From Leucobacter viscericola (GTDB lineage Bacteria > Actinomycetota > Actinomycetes > Actinomycetales > Microbacteriaceae): a stretch of 64,000 nt of DNA. The stretch covers positions 3,633,134 through 3,697,133 of the forward strand of contig NZ_CP049863.1 of the NCBI RefSeq assembly GCF_011299575.1, given 5' to 3'. The position numbers were made by a program, and so were the translations under genes. A model generated the notes under the pieces. That model had not been told where the DNA came from and did not search any database. It was given only the letters and a program-made list of their open reading frames with translations. Below, piece after piece: positions 1 through 7,972 of the stretch. Every line of letters begins with the position of its first letter. Positions within the stretch are counted from its first letter, which is position 1.

Positions 1-262
1 TGTTGTCCTGGTTGAAGCCGTAGACCTTGACGGCCTCCTCTTCACCGATCGTCTGCACGGTCTCCTTGGAGGTGTACGACTCGAAGGTGGTCTCCACCTG
101 GTCGTATTCCTTCTGGAGGATCGTGTTGATAACCGGACGGAGCTGCGTCGGCAAGTCAGTGTGGGAAATCGACTCGGCGAAGCGGAGCTGCGCGTTGACG
201 TCACCACTCTCGGCGGCCTTGAAGAGGGTTGCTGCCTTCTTCTGGGATTCAGTGAGTCGCAT
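1..262 (-). CDS. major capsid protein, N-terminal part cut by window start
   Basis: First 87 codons of the major capsid gene; the rest lies at the other side of the circle and the whole gene is at 48220-49326. The start codon is at 262 with an AGGAG-type ribosome site just upstream on the minus strand. The truncation is only where the circle was opened. Confidence 0.9.
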   Translation of the reverse strand, partial: MRLTESQKKAATLFKAAESGDVNAQLRFAESISHTDLPTQLRPVINTILQKEYDQVETTFESYTSKETVQTIGEEEAVKVYGFNQDN

Positions 263-270
263 GGTTCTCC

Positions 271-630
271 TTATGCGGCCTGGGGGATGAGCTGGACGAA
301 AAGCTTGCCCGCTGCTGCGGCCTTCGCTCGGGTGGCGACGCCGATGAGGACGTGGTCGGCCGTTGCGGCCTTCACGAACGCGGAGCCGTCAGTCTTGCGG
401 TACACGCTGTCGCCAATGGCGAATGCGCCAGCAACGGCGTCGAAGCGAACCTCGGCAGCGGTGTCGACGGTGGTGTAATACTTGCCGTCCTCGGCGAGGC
501 GACCGTCGTAGCCAGCGAGGCCGCGAATTGCGCCCTTGCCAACCCAGTCGTCACCCTTGACGGTGCTCGCGACGTCGACCTCCTGGACGAAGATCGGCAG
601 GTGCGAGTCCTTGACGATGTGCTGTGCCAT
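271..630 (-). CDS. head decoration / capsid stabilisation-type protein
   Basis: A 119-residue protein encoded between the protease-scaffold gene and the major capsid gene, the usual place of a decoration or capsid cement protein. I chose the internal ATG at 630 (MAQHIVKDSH) because it forms a TAATG overlap with the stop of the upstream gene, which couples translation. The sequence is Ala/Gly/Val rich, with a GDSVYRKTDGSAFV segment typical of the beta-rich DUF2190 or lambda D-like decoration proteins. The function rests on position and composition; I see no diagnostic motif. It is expected to sit on the outside of the head. Confidence 0.6.
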   Translation of the reverse strand: MAQHIVKDSHLPIFVQEVDVASTVKGDDWVGKGAIRGLAGYDGRLAEDGKYYTTVDTAAEVRFDAVAGAFAIGDSVYRKTDGSAFVKAATADHVLIGVATRAKAAAAGKLFVQLIPQAA

Positions 631-1631
631 TACGCACCTTCCGTTCCGTAGCCAGCCGCCTCGGCGAGCCACTTGCTGTCGTCGGGAGCGCCAGGGGTGT
701 CGCCCTCGAGCACGAAGCCGTCGCCGTCGTTCGCGGGAGCGAATGTGGACTTGGCCTCTTCCGCGATAGTCTTGGCGTCTTCGAGCGCCTTGGTGATGTC
801 GTCACCCTTGCGAGCAGACTCCGTGAGCGCGACCCGCTGCGACGCGAGGAGATTCTTCTCGGCCGCGATGGCCGTGATCTTCTCGTCGTAGCTGGTCAGC
901 GCCTCCGTCACCGCTTCGGCAGTAGCTTCGGCGGTAGCCTCGGCGGTAGCCTTCTCGGTGGCGGCGGTCTTGAGCTCGGCAACAGTGGCGACGAGGGGAG
1001 CGAGCGCCTCGGCAATAGCCGCAGCAACCTCTTCCTTGGTCAGCATGTTTCCTTCTTTCTCCAGCGCCGAGGCTTCGGCGTCAGGCTTGTTTCCAGCTCG
1101 GGGGGTCCCGAGAGAAGATTCGATTGCGCGGGCCGATTCGGCCGCCGCGTCAAAGCGTCCACCGCGCCCAGCGGCAACAACAATGTCAACGCTCTTGTAT
1201 GGGTCCTCGGCGTTGAAGTGCTTGACCTCGTACACGTCGCGCTCTTCGTTGTGAACACCAAATGCTTCAATGAAAATGGAGATCCCAAGCAAGTCGAAAA
1301 ACTCCTCAACGAACTCGGCATATTCTGCTCGCGGTTTCCAGTTGGCACGAACCGCCACCTGGTCATCGGCCAGCTCCTCGACCCACGTTTCACCGACGAT
1401 TCGCCCACCAATCTTGAGCACGGAACGCTCGTGCGGGGCGAAAGAATACTCGGGATGGTCCATGAAGCTTACGGAATTGTCGAATGCCGCGTGCTCTGAT
1501 CGAAGGAGTTCGGCCGAGTATTCGCCACTTGAACCACGTCCCGAGGTGATAACCGTAATCGGGTATGTGCCCTTAGTGCCCTTCTTCTCAAGCGCACCGG
1601 ACTCCCGGATGCGTAGCGCCGTTTTGGTCAT
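630..1631 (-). CDS. capsid maturation protease with C-terminal scaffold domain
   Basis: 333 residues. The first ~190 resemble a prohead protease domain; the rest is Ala/Glu/Lys-rich, helical and low in complexity (TAEA repeats about residues 235-252), as expected of a scaffold. Position between portal and capsid genes supports the call. The start at 1631 has no ribosome site but sits exactly 6 nt after a TAAACT -10 box, so the mRNA is probably leaderless. An in-frame ATG at 1046 (MLTKEEVAAA) follows a GGAG...AAGGA ribosome site, so scaffold alone could be made from a nested start, as lambda Nu3 is from gene C. The second copy has five instead of six G at about 1100 and splits the frame. Confidence 0.75.
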   Translation of the reverse strand: MTKTALRIRESGALEKKGTKGTYPITVITSGRGSSGEYSAELLRSEHAAFDNSVSFMDHPEYSFAPHERSVLKIGGRIVGETWVEELADDQVAVRANWKPRAEYAEFVEEFFDLLGISIFIEAFGVHNEERDVYEVKHFNAEDPYKSVDIVVAAGRGGRFDAAAESARAIESSLGTPRAGNKPDAEASALEKEGNMLTKEEVAAAIAEALAPLVATVAELKTAATEKATAEATAEATAEAVTEALTSYDEKITAIAAEKNLLASQRVALTESARKGDDITKALEDAKTIAEEAKSTFAPANDGDGFVLEGDTPGAPDDSKWLAEAAGYGTEGA

Positions 1632-1637
1632 GCGATC

Positions 1638-1657
1638 AGTTTACAGTAAATACATAG
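1638..1657 (-). promoter_or_regulatory. leaderless late promoter before protease
   Basis: On the minus strand: CTATG, 7 nt, TGTAAACT, then 6 nt (GATCGC) to the ATG at 1631. Same layout as the elements at 35133, 41872, 44569 and 48137. The second copy lies at 50701-50720. Confidence 0.7.
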
Positions 1658-1685
1658 ACGAATCACAGGTTGCGAATGTCGCCCT

Positions 1686-3200
1686 TTAATTTGCGGCATT
1701 ATCGCTCACATTGTCGTCGCGCGTGTCCCGACTCTTGGGCCCCTTGCCTGCGCCAGTGCTTTGGCCCTGGCCAGCTCCGCCAGCCTGGTCGCCACTGTCG
1801 TCGCTCTGGCCCCCCTGACTCGATGCACTCTTTGTTGCCAGTACCGTTTTCCCGTTATTTGGTGTGAGTACGTCAGAAGGAACGGCGCCCGGCTCCACAA
1901 TGCCCAGGATGTCGGCAATTCGATCCTGAAGTGGTGTGCCCTCAAACAGGCCGGTGTCCCAGGCGAGCTTAATGGCCTGTATCTCTCGATACACGTCAGT
2001 TGCGCTAATTAGTGGGTTAAATTCGGCGGTGGGGTTCTTGGCGCCCATCCAGCGAAGCACTCGAAGATCGAGCTCTGCGTTCCAGTTCCGCTCCGATTCC
2101 ACGGAGAGACGCGTCGGGAGGTCGAGCGTCTGGGCTGATCCATATGAGCTGCCCGCAGTGCCAGGGTCGGATGTGAGGTGGATGACGGAGACGCCGATAG
2201 CGGTGGCCACGACGGAGGCAAGTGCTCGGCCGGAGTCAAAGTCATACCCCTTGCCAGCGGTCGCTAGCGGTGCGAGGTCATTTGGGCCAACAACGGTTTG
2301 GCCTGATCCACGCGCAGATGCGAACTTTAGGCTCGTGTTTTCTGTGCCCTTCTTCGTCTTTGTTGTGACTTGGAAGGCAAACTGTGCCATCGCGTCTGAC
2401 ATGATCTTGCCGTTCACGAGGAAGTCTCGGTAGAGGCGCGCCCAGGCGAGAGCGTTGAGTGCGTGTGGCGCCCCAAAGGTCCAACCGATCTGGGTGTTCA
2501 CGAAGGCGTCAAAGATCACCTTGTCCCGAGCGACTCGAACCGGCTTGCCGTCGTAATTGATGGTCTTGCGGTTGCCACGCTTTTCCTCAAACACATCGGT
2601 GAATACCCACTCACGTCGAAGTCTTGGATTCTGAACCCCGCCAGAGTAGTCCTGCCACTCGCGCAGGTACGCCCAGACCTCAGAGCGATTTTGAGAGTTG
2701 CGGTAGGCGTCAACGATCTCGCCAAGGGGGATAGCCGCTTCGATCTGGCGAGTCTTGTTGTCGCCGAGGTAGAAAACGCCGCCATCGGTGTAGCAGGCGC
2801 GGTAGCGCTCCTGGCGGGCGGTTGGTCCAAAGTATCGCCGACGCTGAATGTCGGATTCAATGGCCGTGCGAATTTTCTTCGTGATGTCGCCATAACGAAC
2901 TCCGCCCTCGTTGATGTAGTCGGAACGCAGGTTCGCGCCACGTTCGATGTGCGGATTGCCAACGAGAGCCTCGCGGAGCTGGCCAGACCATTGCTTAAGG
3001 TCTTGCAGGGAGAGGCCGTCACTCTGATTGCCGTCGAGACTGAGCCAATCACTGTCCTCTTCCTTCCACATTTGCATGACTCCGCTAAGTTGCTCGGCAA
3101 CTCGCGGATCGAGGTGTTCAAATGCTTCCTCGAGGAGCTCTGCACTTCGGCCTCGGCGGGCCTCGATCCACTGCTCGATACTGGGCTGATTAGTCATCAT
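1686..3200 (-). CDS. portal protein
   Basis: 504 residues, directly downstream of the large terminase and upstream of the protease, the standard portal slot. The portal is the dodecameric ring through which DNA enters the head. Length matches the SPP1/HK97-type portal range, and the C-terminal tail is the disordered Gly/Ser/Asp/Gln-rich type common in portals. Start ATG at 3200 (a second ATG follows at once) after an AGGAG ribosome site. The call is by position, length and composition; no short signature motif defines the family. Confidence 0.85.
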   Translation of the reverse strand: MMTNQPSIEQWIEARRGRSAELLEEAFEHLDPRVAEQLSGVMQMWKEEDSDWLSLDGNQSDGLSLQDLKQWSGQLREALVGNPHIERGANLRSDYINEGGVRYGDITKKIRTAIESDIQRRRYFGPTARQERYRACYTDGGVFYLGDNKTRQIEAAIPLGEIVDAYRNSQNRSEVWAYLREWQDYSGGVQNPRLRREWVFTDVFEEKRGNRKTINYDGKPVRVARDKVIFDAFVNTQIGWTFGAPHALNALAWARLYRDFLVNGKIMSDAMAQFAFQVTTKTKKGTENTSLKFASARGSGQTVVGPNDLAPLATAGKGYDFDSGRALASVVATAIGVSVIHLTSDPGTAGSSYGSAQTLDLPTRLSVESERNWNAELDLRVLRWMGAKNPTAEFNPLISATDVYREIQAIKLAWDTGLFEGTPLQDRIADILGIVEPGAVPSDVLTPNNGKTVLATKSASSQGGQSDDSGDQAGGAGQGQSTGAGKGPKSRDTRDDNVSDNAAN

Positions 3201-3206
3201 GTTCTC

Positions 3207-4889
3207 CTAGATGGGCATTCCTGCGCCCATGCGGGCAACGTTGAGTAGTTCAAAGGGGTCGACGCGCACAACGTCACCAACCTCGACTTCGCCGAGGGGT
3301 GGCGCAGTGAGCGCCGACGTGTCGATAACGGCATAGATCAGTGCGTCAAGGCGGTCCGGTGAGCCGTGCATCTCAGAGCGCATGAGCTTTTTCGGTGTAA
3401 TCTTCAGGGCGCCATGATTGTCTGAGTCTTGGGTGACGGCAAGCATTTGATCTTTGAGGATCTTGTCGGTGGGGTCGAGGTCAATCTCCTTCATGCGAAG
3501 CTTGAGTCGAAGGTCGTCGTGATTCTCGTCGCGTGCGCGCACCCATTTCGCTTTGTCTGTCGATGAAGCCGAGCCAATGACCCGAATTACGACATACTCC
3601 GCCTCGGCGAACTCCTCGAGACGCATGAGCATGGTTGCGACGCCGCCGCCGAGGCCCGCAGCATCGAGACGAACTTCCGTTGCGCCGATGTGATTCGCGA
3701 TCGCGTGGATGCGTCGGGCGCTCGAGACCTCATCCTCCTTGGACCACACTCCAGATGTGGTGCGCCGGATCTCTTGACCATCCTCGTCAACGCCGTCGAC
3801 GTAAGTGATTTCCTCGTCAAATATGCGAGCGATTCCGCCGCGATTGACATACACGACACTCTCATCGTCACCCATTGCCGCAAGGTCGACGCCCATGATC
3901 GGTGGCTCACCGCTTGCAGGTAGCTCACGCTCTTGCGCGGCCACAATGTCATCCTCAGAGAAGAAAGCGTTGTCGGTCTCGCCGGGGAATTGCCCTTCAA
4001 CTTTTGCGAGAAAGCGAGCCTCTTTCTTGCCGTTACGAATCCACACACGTTGCTTGTGCTCGATCCACTTCCTTGAGGTCAAACCGCGCATCATGCGCTC
4101 GTTTTTTTCGAGATCCTCGGGGTAAACGATCTCGCCAGTCATTGTAGGCAAGTCGTATGCCGAAATAGTGTGTAGATCGTACTCTGAGGCAAGAACTGGG
4201 TCGTTGAATCCGTCGTAGAACGGTGTGGCTCGGCGGTCCGGGTTGCCAATGCCTCCCATGCGGGCCTCGCCCGAAGTCATGAGCGCCTCGATCGCGGTGA
4301 AAATGTCTGCCGATACACCACCGGCCTCGTCCAGGAGAATGAGGTTTCGGCCGCTTTCTTTGCGGAGACCCTGGAACGTAGAAACGGCATCGGCGGCGCC
4401 TGGGACACTGGCGAGCGCAAGGGTTTCAGAGCCGCCCGCGCTCGGGATGTGCTTCCACTCGTTCTGCTCGCTGATCCAGCCAGGCCACGGCATCGGCTCG
4501 TTGCGCTGCATCGCAGAAGCCTTCACAGCGCCATAGCTGTTCTTGATGTAGGAAAACACGCCCTTCTCAACCTGACGGAGAGTCGGGGCGGTGGCAATTA
4601 CCAGGGATTCGCGCGGATCAAAGGCAGTAATCCACCACATCGCCCAACGCGCGGCCTGGAAGGTTTTTGCGGTGCCGTTCGCGCTCTTTACTAGCGCGCG
4701 CATCTTGGGTGTCGTGAGGACGGACTGACTGATCTCCGCCATTTTGGCGTAGGTTCGCTCGCCGAGGATGTCGTACTGCCATGCGGCAAAGTCGCGCTGG
4801 TAGAGGCGATTCTTGGCCTTGCGGCGCATCTCCGCGAGCGCGCCGTCATAGACGGCGGGGTGCAGGGAAAGCTGCGTCGAGTTGGTCAC
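3207..4889 (-). CDS. terL: terminase large subunit
   Basis: 560 residues; packaging ATPase-nuclease that docks on the portal. Visible motifs: a Walker A-like SANGTAKT at residues 69-76, Walker B LILLDEA at about 183-189, and nuclease-domain acidic segments around residue 325 (MGVDLAAMGDD) and near 520 (DALIYAVID). Starts with GTG at 4889, in a GTGA overlap with the stop of the small subunit; the portal starts 6 nt after its stop. The Walker A lysine and the DE pair of Walker B are present, so it looks functional. Confidence 0.95.
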   Translation of the reverse strand: MTNSTQLSLHPAVYDGALAEMRRKAKNRLYQRDFAAWQYDILGERTYAKMAEISQSVLTTPKMRALVKSANGTAKTFQAARWAMWWITAFDPRESLVIATAPTLRQVEKGVFSYIKNSYGAVKASAMQRNEPMPWPGWISEQNEWKHIPSAGGSETLALASVPGAADAVSTFQGLRKESGRNLILLDEAGGVSADIFTAIEALMTSGEARMGGIGNPDRRATPFYDGFNDPVLASEYDLHTISAYDLPTMTGEIVYPEDLEKNERMMRGLTSRKWIEHKQRVWIRNGKKEARFLAKVEGQFPGETDNAFFSEDDIVAAQERELPASGEPPIMGVDLAAMGDDESVVYVNRGGIARIFDEEITYVDGVDEDGQEIRRTTSGVWSKEDEVSSARRIHAIANHIGATEVRLDAAGLGGGVATMLMRLEEFAEAEYVVIRVIGSASSTDKAKWVRARDENHDDLRLKLRMKEIDLDPTDKILKDQMLAVTQDSDNHGALKITPKKLMRSEMHGSPDRLDALIYAVIDTSALTAPPLGEVEVGDVVRVDPFELLNVARMGAGMPI

Positions 4890-5389
4890 TCTTCTATCGC
4901 CTCGTGCTTGGCGATCTCGTCGCGCGCGTGACTGAGAGCTTCGATCATGAGTTCATCCCACAGCTCGGCAGGAACGCGCTCACGGAGTGCTCCGCGCATG
5001 TAGCCGAATGCGCCATCGACAACCTGGGCCATAATTCGCCCCTGGTTACCGTAAAGCTTGTTGAGGTCCTCCTCGGTGGCCGCTCCGAGCCTCTCGGCCT
5101 GCGCGGAGAGCTGCTTTACGGTGGCGAGAATGACCTTCGCCTTATCGAGGTCAAAGTAGCCATCTTGGAGCGTGGCGAGCAATGCGGAGAGCGTTAAGTA
5201 GAGGCGTCGTTGCTCCTGTTGCTGCGTGAGCCAATTCTTTGACTTAAGAAGCTCCTGTGTCCTACTCGCAATGCGCTCCGGGGTAATGAGGCCGCCGAGC
5301 ATGAATGAAATCTCTTCAGGCGACCGCGAGCCAGCGAGCTGGAGGATCTTGTCATCCATCGCATTCGCTGGCCGAGTCGCAATATTCAT
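4886..5389 (-). CDS. terminase small subunit (probable)
   Basis: 167 residues immediately upstream of and overlapping terL by 4 nt (GTGA). Highly helical; small terminases recognise phage DNA and load it into the large subunit. The call is by position and length, with no motif I can name. First gene of the late transcript: it starts 7 nt after a TGTAAACT -10 box without a ribosome site, so a leaderless mRNA is likely, and it is insulated from the upstream DGQHR gene by the terminator at 5488-5532. Confidence 0.75.
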   Translation of the reverse strand: MNIATRPANAMDDKILQLAGSRSPEEISFMLGGLITPERIASRTQELLKSKNWLTQQQEQRRLYLTLSALLATLQDGYFDLDKAKVILATVKQLSAQAERLGAATEEDLNKLYGNQGRIMAQVVDGAFGYMRGALRERVPAELWDELMIEALSHARDEIAKHEAIEE

Positions 5390-5396
5390 AGCTCAT

Positions 5397-5404
5397 AGTT
5401 TACA
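5397..5404 (-). promoter_or_regulatory. late promoter -10 box before small terminase
   Basis: TGTAAACT on the minus strand, 7 nt before the ATG at 5389 and no ribosome site between. A CTATG lies upstream, 4 nt further away than in the other members. Second copy at 54460-54467. Confidence 0.6.
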
Positions 5405-5487
5405 CTTAGCCAAGTCATAGATAGAATGTTTCTGAAACCGACTCTCACCTGTCAGTTTCAGCCTCCACTCGCACGCTGTGTGCAAAA

Positions 5488-5532
5488 CGAAACCCCCTGG
5501 AATGCGCCACGTCAATGGCCCAGGGGGTTTCG
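5488..5532 (-). terminator. intrinsic terminator after DGQHR gene
   Basis: Perfect 13-bp inverted repeat: CGAAACCCCCTGG at 5488-5500 against 5520-5532, with a 19-nt loop and a TTTT run following on the minus strand. It ends the leftward transcript of the DGQHR gene just before the late promoter. The second copy has lost one G from one arm. Confidence 0.85.
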
Positions 5533-5547
5533 CTCTTGAGGAGGGTG

Positions 5548-6909
5548 TTAGGACTTCGGGATCTCGAACCCGAGATCGGTGTATCCAGTTCCGTACTCGG
5601 GATGATCTTCCTCGCGCTCGGGGTCGGCTGGGCGAGGTGCGGGTGGAGAATCTAGGAACCCAACACGGTCCAGGGCCCAGTCCACAAGGGTGTCATGAAC
5701 TGCCACTAGATCCTGCCTCTTTCCCGACGGGCCGAGAGCTCCAGCGGGGAATAACCCCTCCGCCATGTGGTCCATCCAAATCGAGCCGGGATAGACGGGG
5801 GAGCCGTCGCTGGAAACATGCGGTGCGAGCTTCCTGAAGTAGTCGACCACCTGTTCGCGGCGCCAGCCATGCACGTCAGGGAGAAGGAGCTGGTAGTAGA
5901 CCCCGGCAAGAATTCGAAGGAACCCCGCAGACCCAAGCAGGCTTGTCTTGCGCAATTCTCGGGGCTGCAGCTGTCCCAACTGCACTGAGCGCAGCGGGGG
6001 GAAGGCTTCAGTCAGGTCGTCAAAGAACGCTTTGGCGCGATCGGCAACATGACGCTCCTCAAGCTCCTGATCCTGACGGCGACTCACGCGGCCATTGAGG
6101 CCAACAGTGACGTTCTTGATAATCTCCGCAACATTCTTTGCCGACAGGAAGTTCTCCGACTTCCTATTGATGCGGTCGAGCTCCATCTCAATTCGGCTTG
6201 CAAGGAGTGGGGACTCGAGCACCATTGGCAGCGCGCGGTTGACGACCTTTCGAGAGTCAAAGCGACTTCGAACTGACGCCGTAATCCCGAGTGCGTTGTC
6301 GGATATGTCAAAGAACATCTGACGATATGCGACCGGATCTTCTTCGATGTAAATCTGAATCGCTGCACGCTCTGAATCCAGGCGAGCGTACTGCTCCTCA
6401 AGGAGCGCAATGTCGTCACGAATGTATCGACTCGCGGCCCCGCCTGGATCGTTTCGCTCAGCCTTCTGCAGGGCCTCTCGTGACTTGTCGAGGTCGGCGA
6501 CGATGTCGGCTGCTGCAATAAAGAAGCCGAGGATGCGGTGTTGCCCGTCGAGGATGTTAACGTCTCTAGCTGCCGATCGCGCGATTTCAAGTACGCCAAA
6601 CTTTGACCCAGCAACCTCGTGTAGTACCTCAAATTTGAAAGGTGCTGGAGCTCGCAAGATGAGGCTGGGGATCACCCATCTGGTTTGGGTTCGAAAATAG
6701 TCAGCAAAATCCTTTGCGTGCTTTGCTCGAATGGCGCGGTTACTCTCCACCGGACGCTCAGGATCAGGGCGCACGATCAAGCTGGTGATCTGCAAAAGCG
6801 AGAGATCGAGGTTGTAGACCACGCGACCGCCCTGCTTAAACCGGCTCGCAAAGTAGGTGTCGGTCGTAGAGTACCCGCTTGGTACTTGTGCTGGCATAGT
6901 GGTAGCCAC
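5548..6909 (-). CDS. DGQHR-domain (DndB-like, ParB/sulfiredoxin superfamily) protein
   Basis: 453 residues from GTG 6909, chosen because GGAGG lies 7 nt upstream; an upstream in-frame start at 6945 lacks a ribosome site. The family signature DGQHR is at residues 121-125 (NILDGQHRILGF). DGQHR proteins include DndB, which in bacterial DNA phosphorothioation systems represses the dnd operon by binding inverted repeats at its promoter. Here no dnd, dpd or other DNA-modification enzyme is nearby, so a regulatory or anti-defence role is inference. A 14-bp inverted repeat lies in its own promoter and over its start codon, suggesting autoregulation. Isolated single-gene unit with its own terminator. 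C-terminal ~40 residues are Pro/Asp/Glu-rich. Confidence 0.75.
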   Translation of the reverse strand: MATTMPAQVPSGYSTTDTYFASRFKQGGRVVYNLDLSLLQITSLIVRPDPERPVESNRAIRAKHAKDFADYFRTQTRWVIPSLILRAPAPFKFEVLHEVAGSKFGVLEIARSAARDVNILDGQHRILGFFIAAADIVADLDKSREALQKAERNDPGGAASRYIRDDIALLEEQYARLDSERAAIQIYIEEDPVAYRQMFFDISDNALGITASVRSRFDSRKVVNRALPMVLESPLLASRIEMELDRINRKSENFLSAKNVAEIIKNVTVGLNGRVSRRQDQELEERHVADRAKAFFDDLTEAFPPLRSVQLGQLQPRELRKTSLLGSAGFLRILAGVYYQLLLPDVHGWRREQVVDYFRKLAPHVSSDGSPVYPGSIWMDHMAEGLFPAGALGPSGKRQDLVAVHDTLVDWALDRVGFLDSPPAPRPADPEREEDHPEYGTGYTDLGFEIPKS

Positions 6910-6992
6910 TGTCGATCCTCCAATCTGAGATGCCCGGTTTGGCACCCCTACAGCGGAGGTTCAGTCTAGCGACAGTGGCTACCGATGCGCAA
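6901..6992 (-). promoter_or_regulatory. promoter and operator-like inverted repeat of DGQHR gene
   Basis: Arms GGTAGCCACTGTCG at 6901-6914 and its exact complement at 6970-6983. One arm covers the GTG start (6909); the other fills the 18-nt spacer between TTGCGC (-35, 6987-6992) and TAGACT (-10, 6963-6968) on the minus strand. Bound protein could block polymerase and loop, or the transcript could fold over the start. Confidence 0.6.
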
Positions 6993-7007
6993 TTATTTAG
7001 CCGACAA

Positions 7008-7223
7008 TTATGGCCGGTGCGCTTCCAGGGCTGCGAAAGGGACGGAGTAGCGAATGTTGCGGCCAAAGTCCACAAGCGCAGTCTCGACTATCGGATAGAC
7101 CTTCTCGACGCGAGCAAGGAGCTGGTTGAGATAAACCACTTCATCTCCAGTCCTAAAGCTCTTTCGGGGACGATCCTGCGTGAATGGTGGCGTGACCCGG
7201 GTTGCAGTGCTATTGCGTGACAT
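7008..7223 (-). CDS. small hypothetical protein
   Basis: 71 residues from the internal ATG at 7223 (MSRNSTATRV); longer upstream reading would overlap the neighbour heavily. Contains TGDEVVYLNQLLARVEKVYPIVETALVDFGRNIRYSVPF-like beta-strand alternation resembling small SH3-like or KOW-type barrels, also seen in the next gene upstream. Last gene of the 7893-7008 block, overlapping its neighbour by 14 nt. Function unknown. Confidence 0.6.
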   Translation of the reverse strand: MSRNSTATRVTPPFTQDRPRKSFRTGDEVVYLNQLLARVEKVYPIVETALVDFGRNIRYSVPFAALEAHRP

Positions 7224-7440
7224 TCGTTTTCCCCTTTTCTTGTGCGAGCGCGTCCTTCCGGTGAATAACGTGCTCGTTGGTGGTGTGCATTGCTCGGTCA
7301 GACATTCCCGACGTGAGCGTGAGTTTCTGGATTCCATATCGGCCGTCATGCGTTGATCGAGAGACTTCCCAGTCCACCTTGCCGCCCTTACTAAAGCGAA
7401 CAAGGTCGCCTGCTTTGAATTGCTCGAGGCGATTACTCAT
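7210..7440 (-). CDS. small hypothetical protein
   Basis: 76 residues from ATG 7440 (MSNRLEQFKAGDLVRFSKGG). The FKAGDLVRFSKGGKVDWEV stretch looks like a small SH3-like barrel and parallels the TGDEVVYL part of the following gene, so the two may be diverged tandem relatives. Overlaps both neighbours slightly. Function unknown. Confidence 0.65.
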   Translation of the reverse strand: MSNRLEQFKAGDLVRFSKGGKVDWEVSRSTHDGRYGIQKLTLTSGMSDRAMHTTNEHVIHRKDALAQEKGKTNVTQ

Positions 7441-7630
7441 GTTCGGATACTCGCTTTCTCGTGGGCTTGCCTGTAGGGGTGAGGAGTATGCGTCCGTCGC
7501 GGTCAACTGCCACGCTGTATGAGCCGCCTCTGGCTGCTGGCACCACCGAGCCGATGCTGATGCGACCGCGATCGTCGGCGTTGAGCGTTCGAAGCGCAGT
7601 TGAGAAGGAGCTGGCTACGTCGGCGCTCAT
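7433..7630 (-). CDS. small hypothetical protein
   Basis: 65 residues from the internal ATG at 7630 (MSADVASSFSTALRTL), which gives a 4-nt overlap with the preceding gene. The middle (GRISIGSVVPAARGGSYSV) alternates like a beta hairpin and ends in a Lys/Arg-rich tail. Resembles small phage DNA-associated proteins only in general character; no function assigned. Confidence 0.65.
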   Translation of the reverse strand: MSADVASSFSTALRTLNADDRGRISIGSVVPAARGGSYSVAVDRDGRILLTPTGKPTRKRVSEHE

Positions 7631-7893
7631 GCGGCGCCATCCACAATTCTCAAGCAAGTGCCCGTCAGTTCGCCCTCTTCTGGGTCTCCCGCGTCAGGGG
7701 TGGTGTACGTCGCTGGTTCAAAGACCCATTTGTAGTCCTCGGACTCGCGAAGATGGCCGAGGATCACTAGGCCATCCTCGTCCTTCACAGGGATGGGCCC
7801 GAGGAGGATTGATTGGGTGCGATCTGACAAGCGAGCAAGCATGGGGATCGCGGTACTGATGTCACTTGCTGCCTCAGCGGTTATCTCTACCAT
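7627..7893 (-). CDS. hypothetical protein, first gene after LexA-type box
   Basis: 88 acidic residues, ATG at 7893 with AAGGAAAT ribosome site. First gene of a four-gene overlapping block (7893-7008). A perfect LexA-type palindrome lies 20-37 nt upstream, so the block is a candidate DNA-damage-inducible unit. No family recognised. Confidence 0.7.
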   Translation of the reverse strand: MVEITAEAASDISTAIPMLARLSDRTQSILLGPIPVKDEDGLVILGHLRESEDYKWVFEPATYTTPDAGDPEEGELTGTCLRIVDGAA

Positions 7894-7912
7894 GAGATTT
7901 CCTTTCTAGTTA

Positions 7913-7930
7913 TTCGAACATATGTTCGAA
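7913..7930. promoter_or_regulatory. LexA/SOS box-like palindrome
   Basis: TTCGAACATATGTTCGAA, a perfect 18-bp palindrome whose core CGAACATATGTTCG fits the Gram-positive/actinobacterial SOS box (CGAACRNRYGTTCG). Upstream of the 7893 gene. Second copy at 56973-56990. A one-arm variant occurs at 12586. Confidence 0.7.
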
Positions 7931-7972
7931 CGGGGGTTGGTTAGAGGGTAACAAACCCCTCCGACAAATGCG

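Noticed and set aside
624..1499. Plus-strand 291-codon frame opposite the protease gene (also at 49688)
   Set aside because: Antisense shadow of the low-complexity scaffold region; no ribosome site, and the minus-strand gene fits the conserved gene order.
2463..3248. Plus-strand 261-codon frame opposite the portal gene
   Set aside because: Shadow of the portal coding sequence; same reasoning for other long antisense frames in structural genes.
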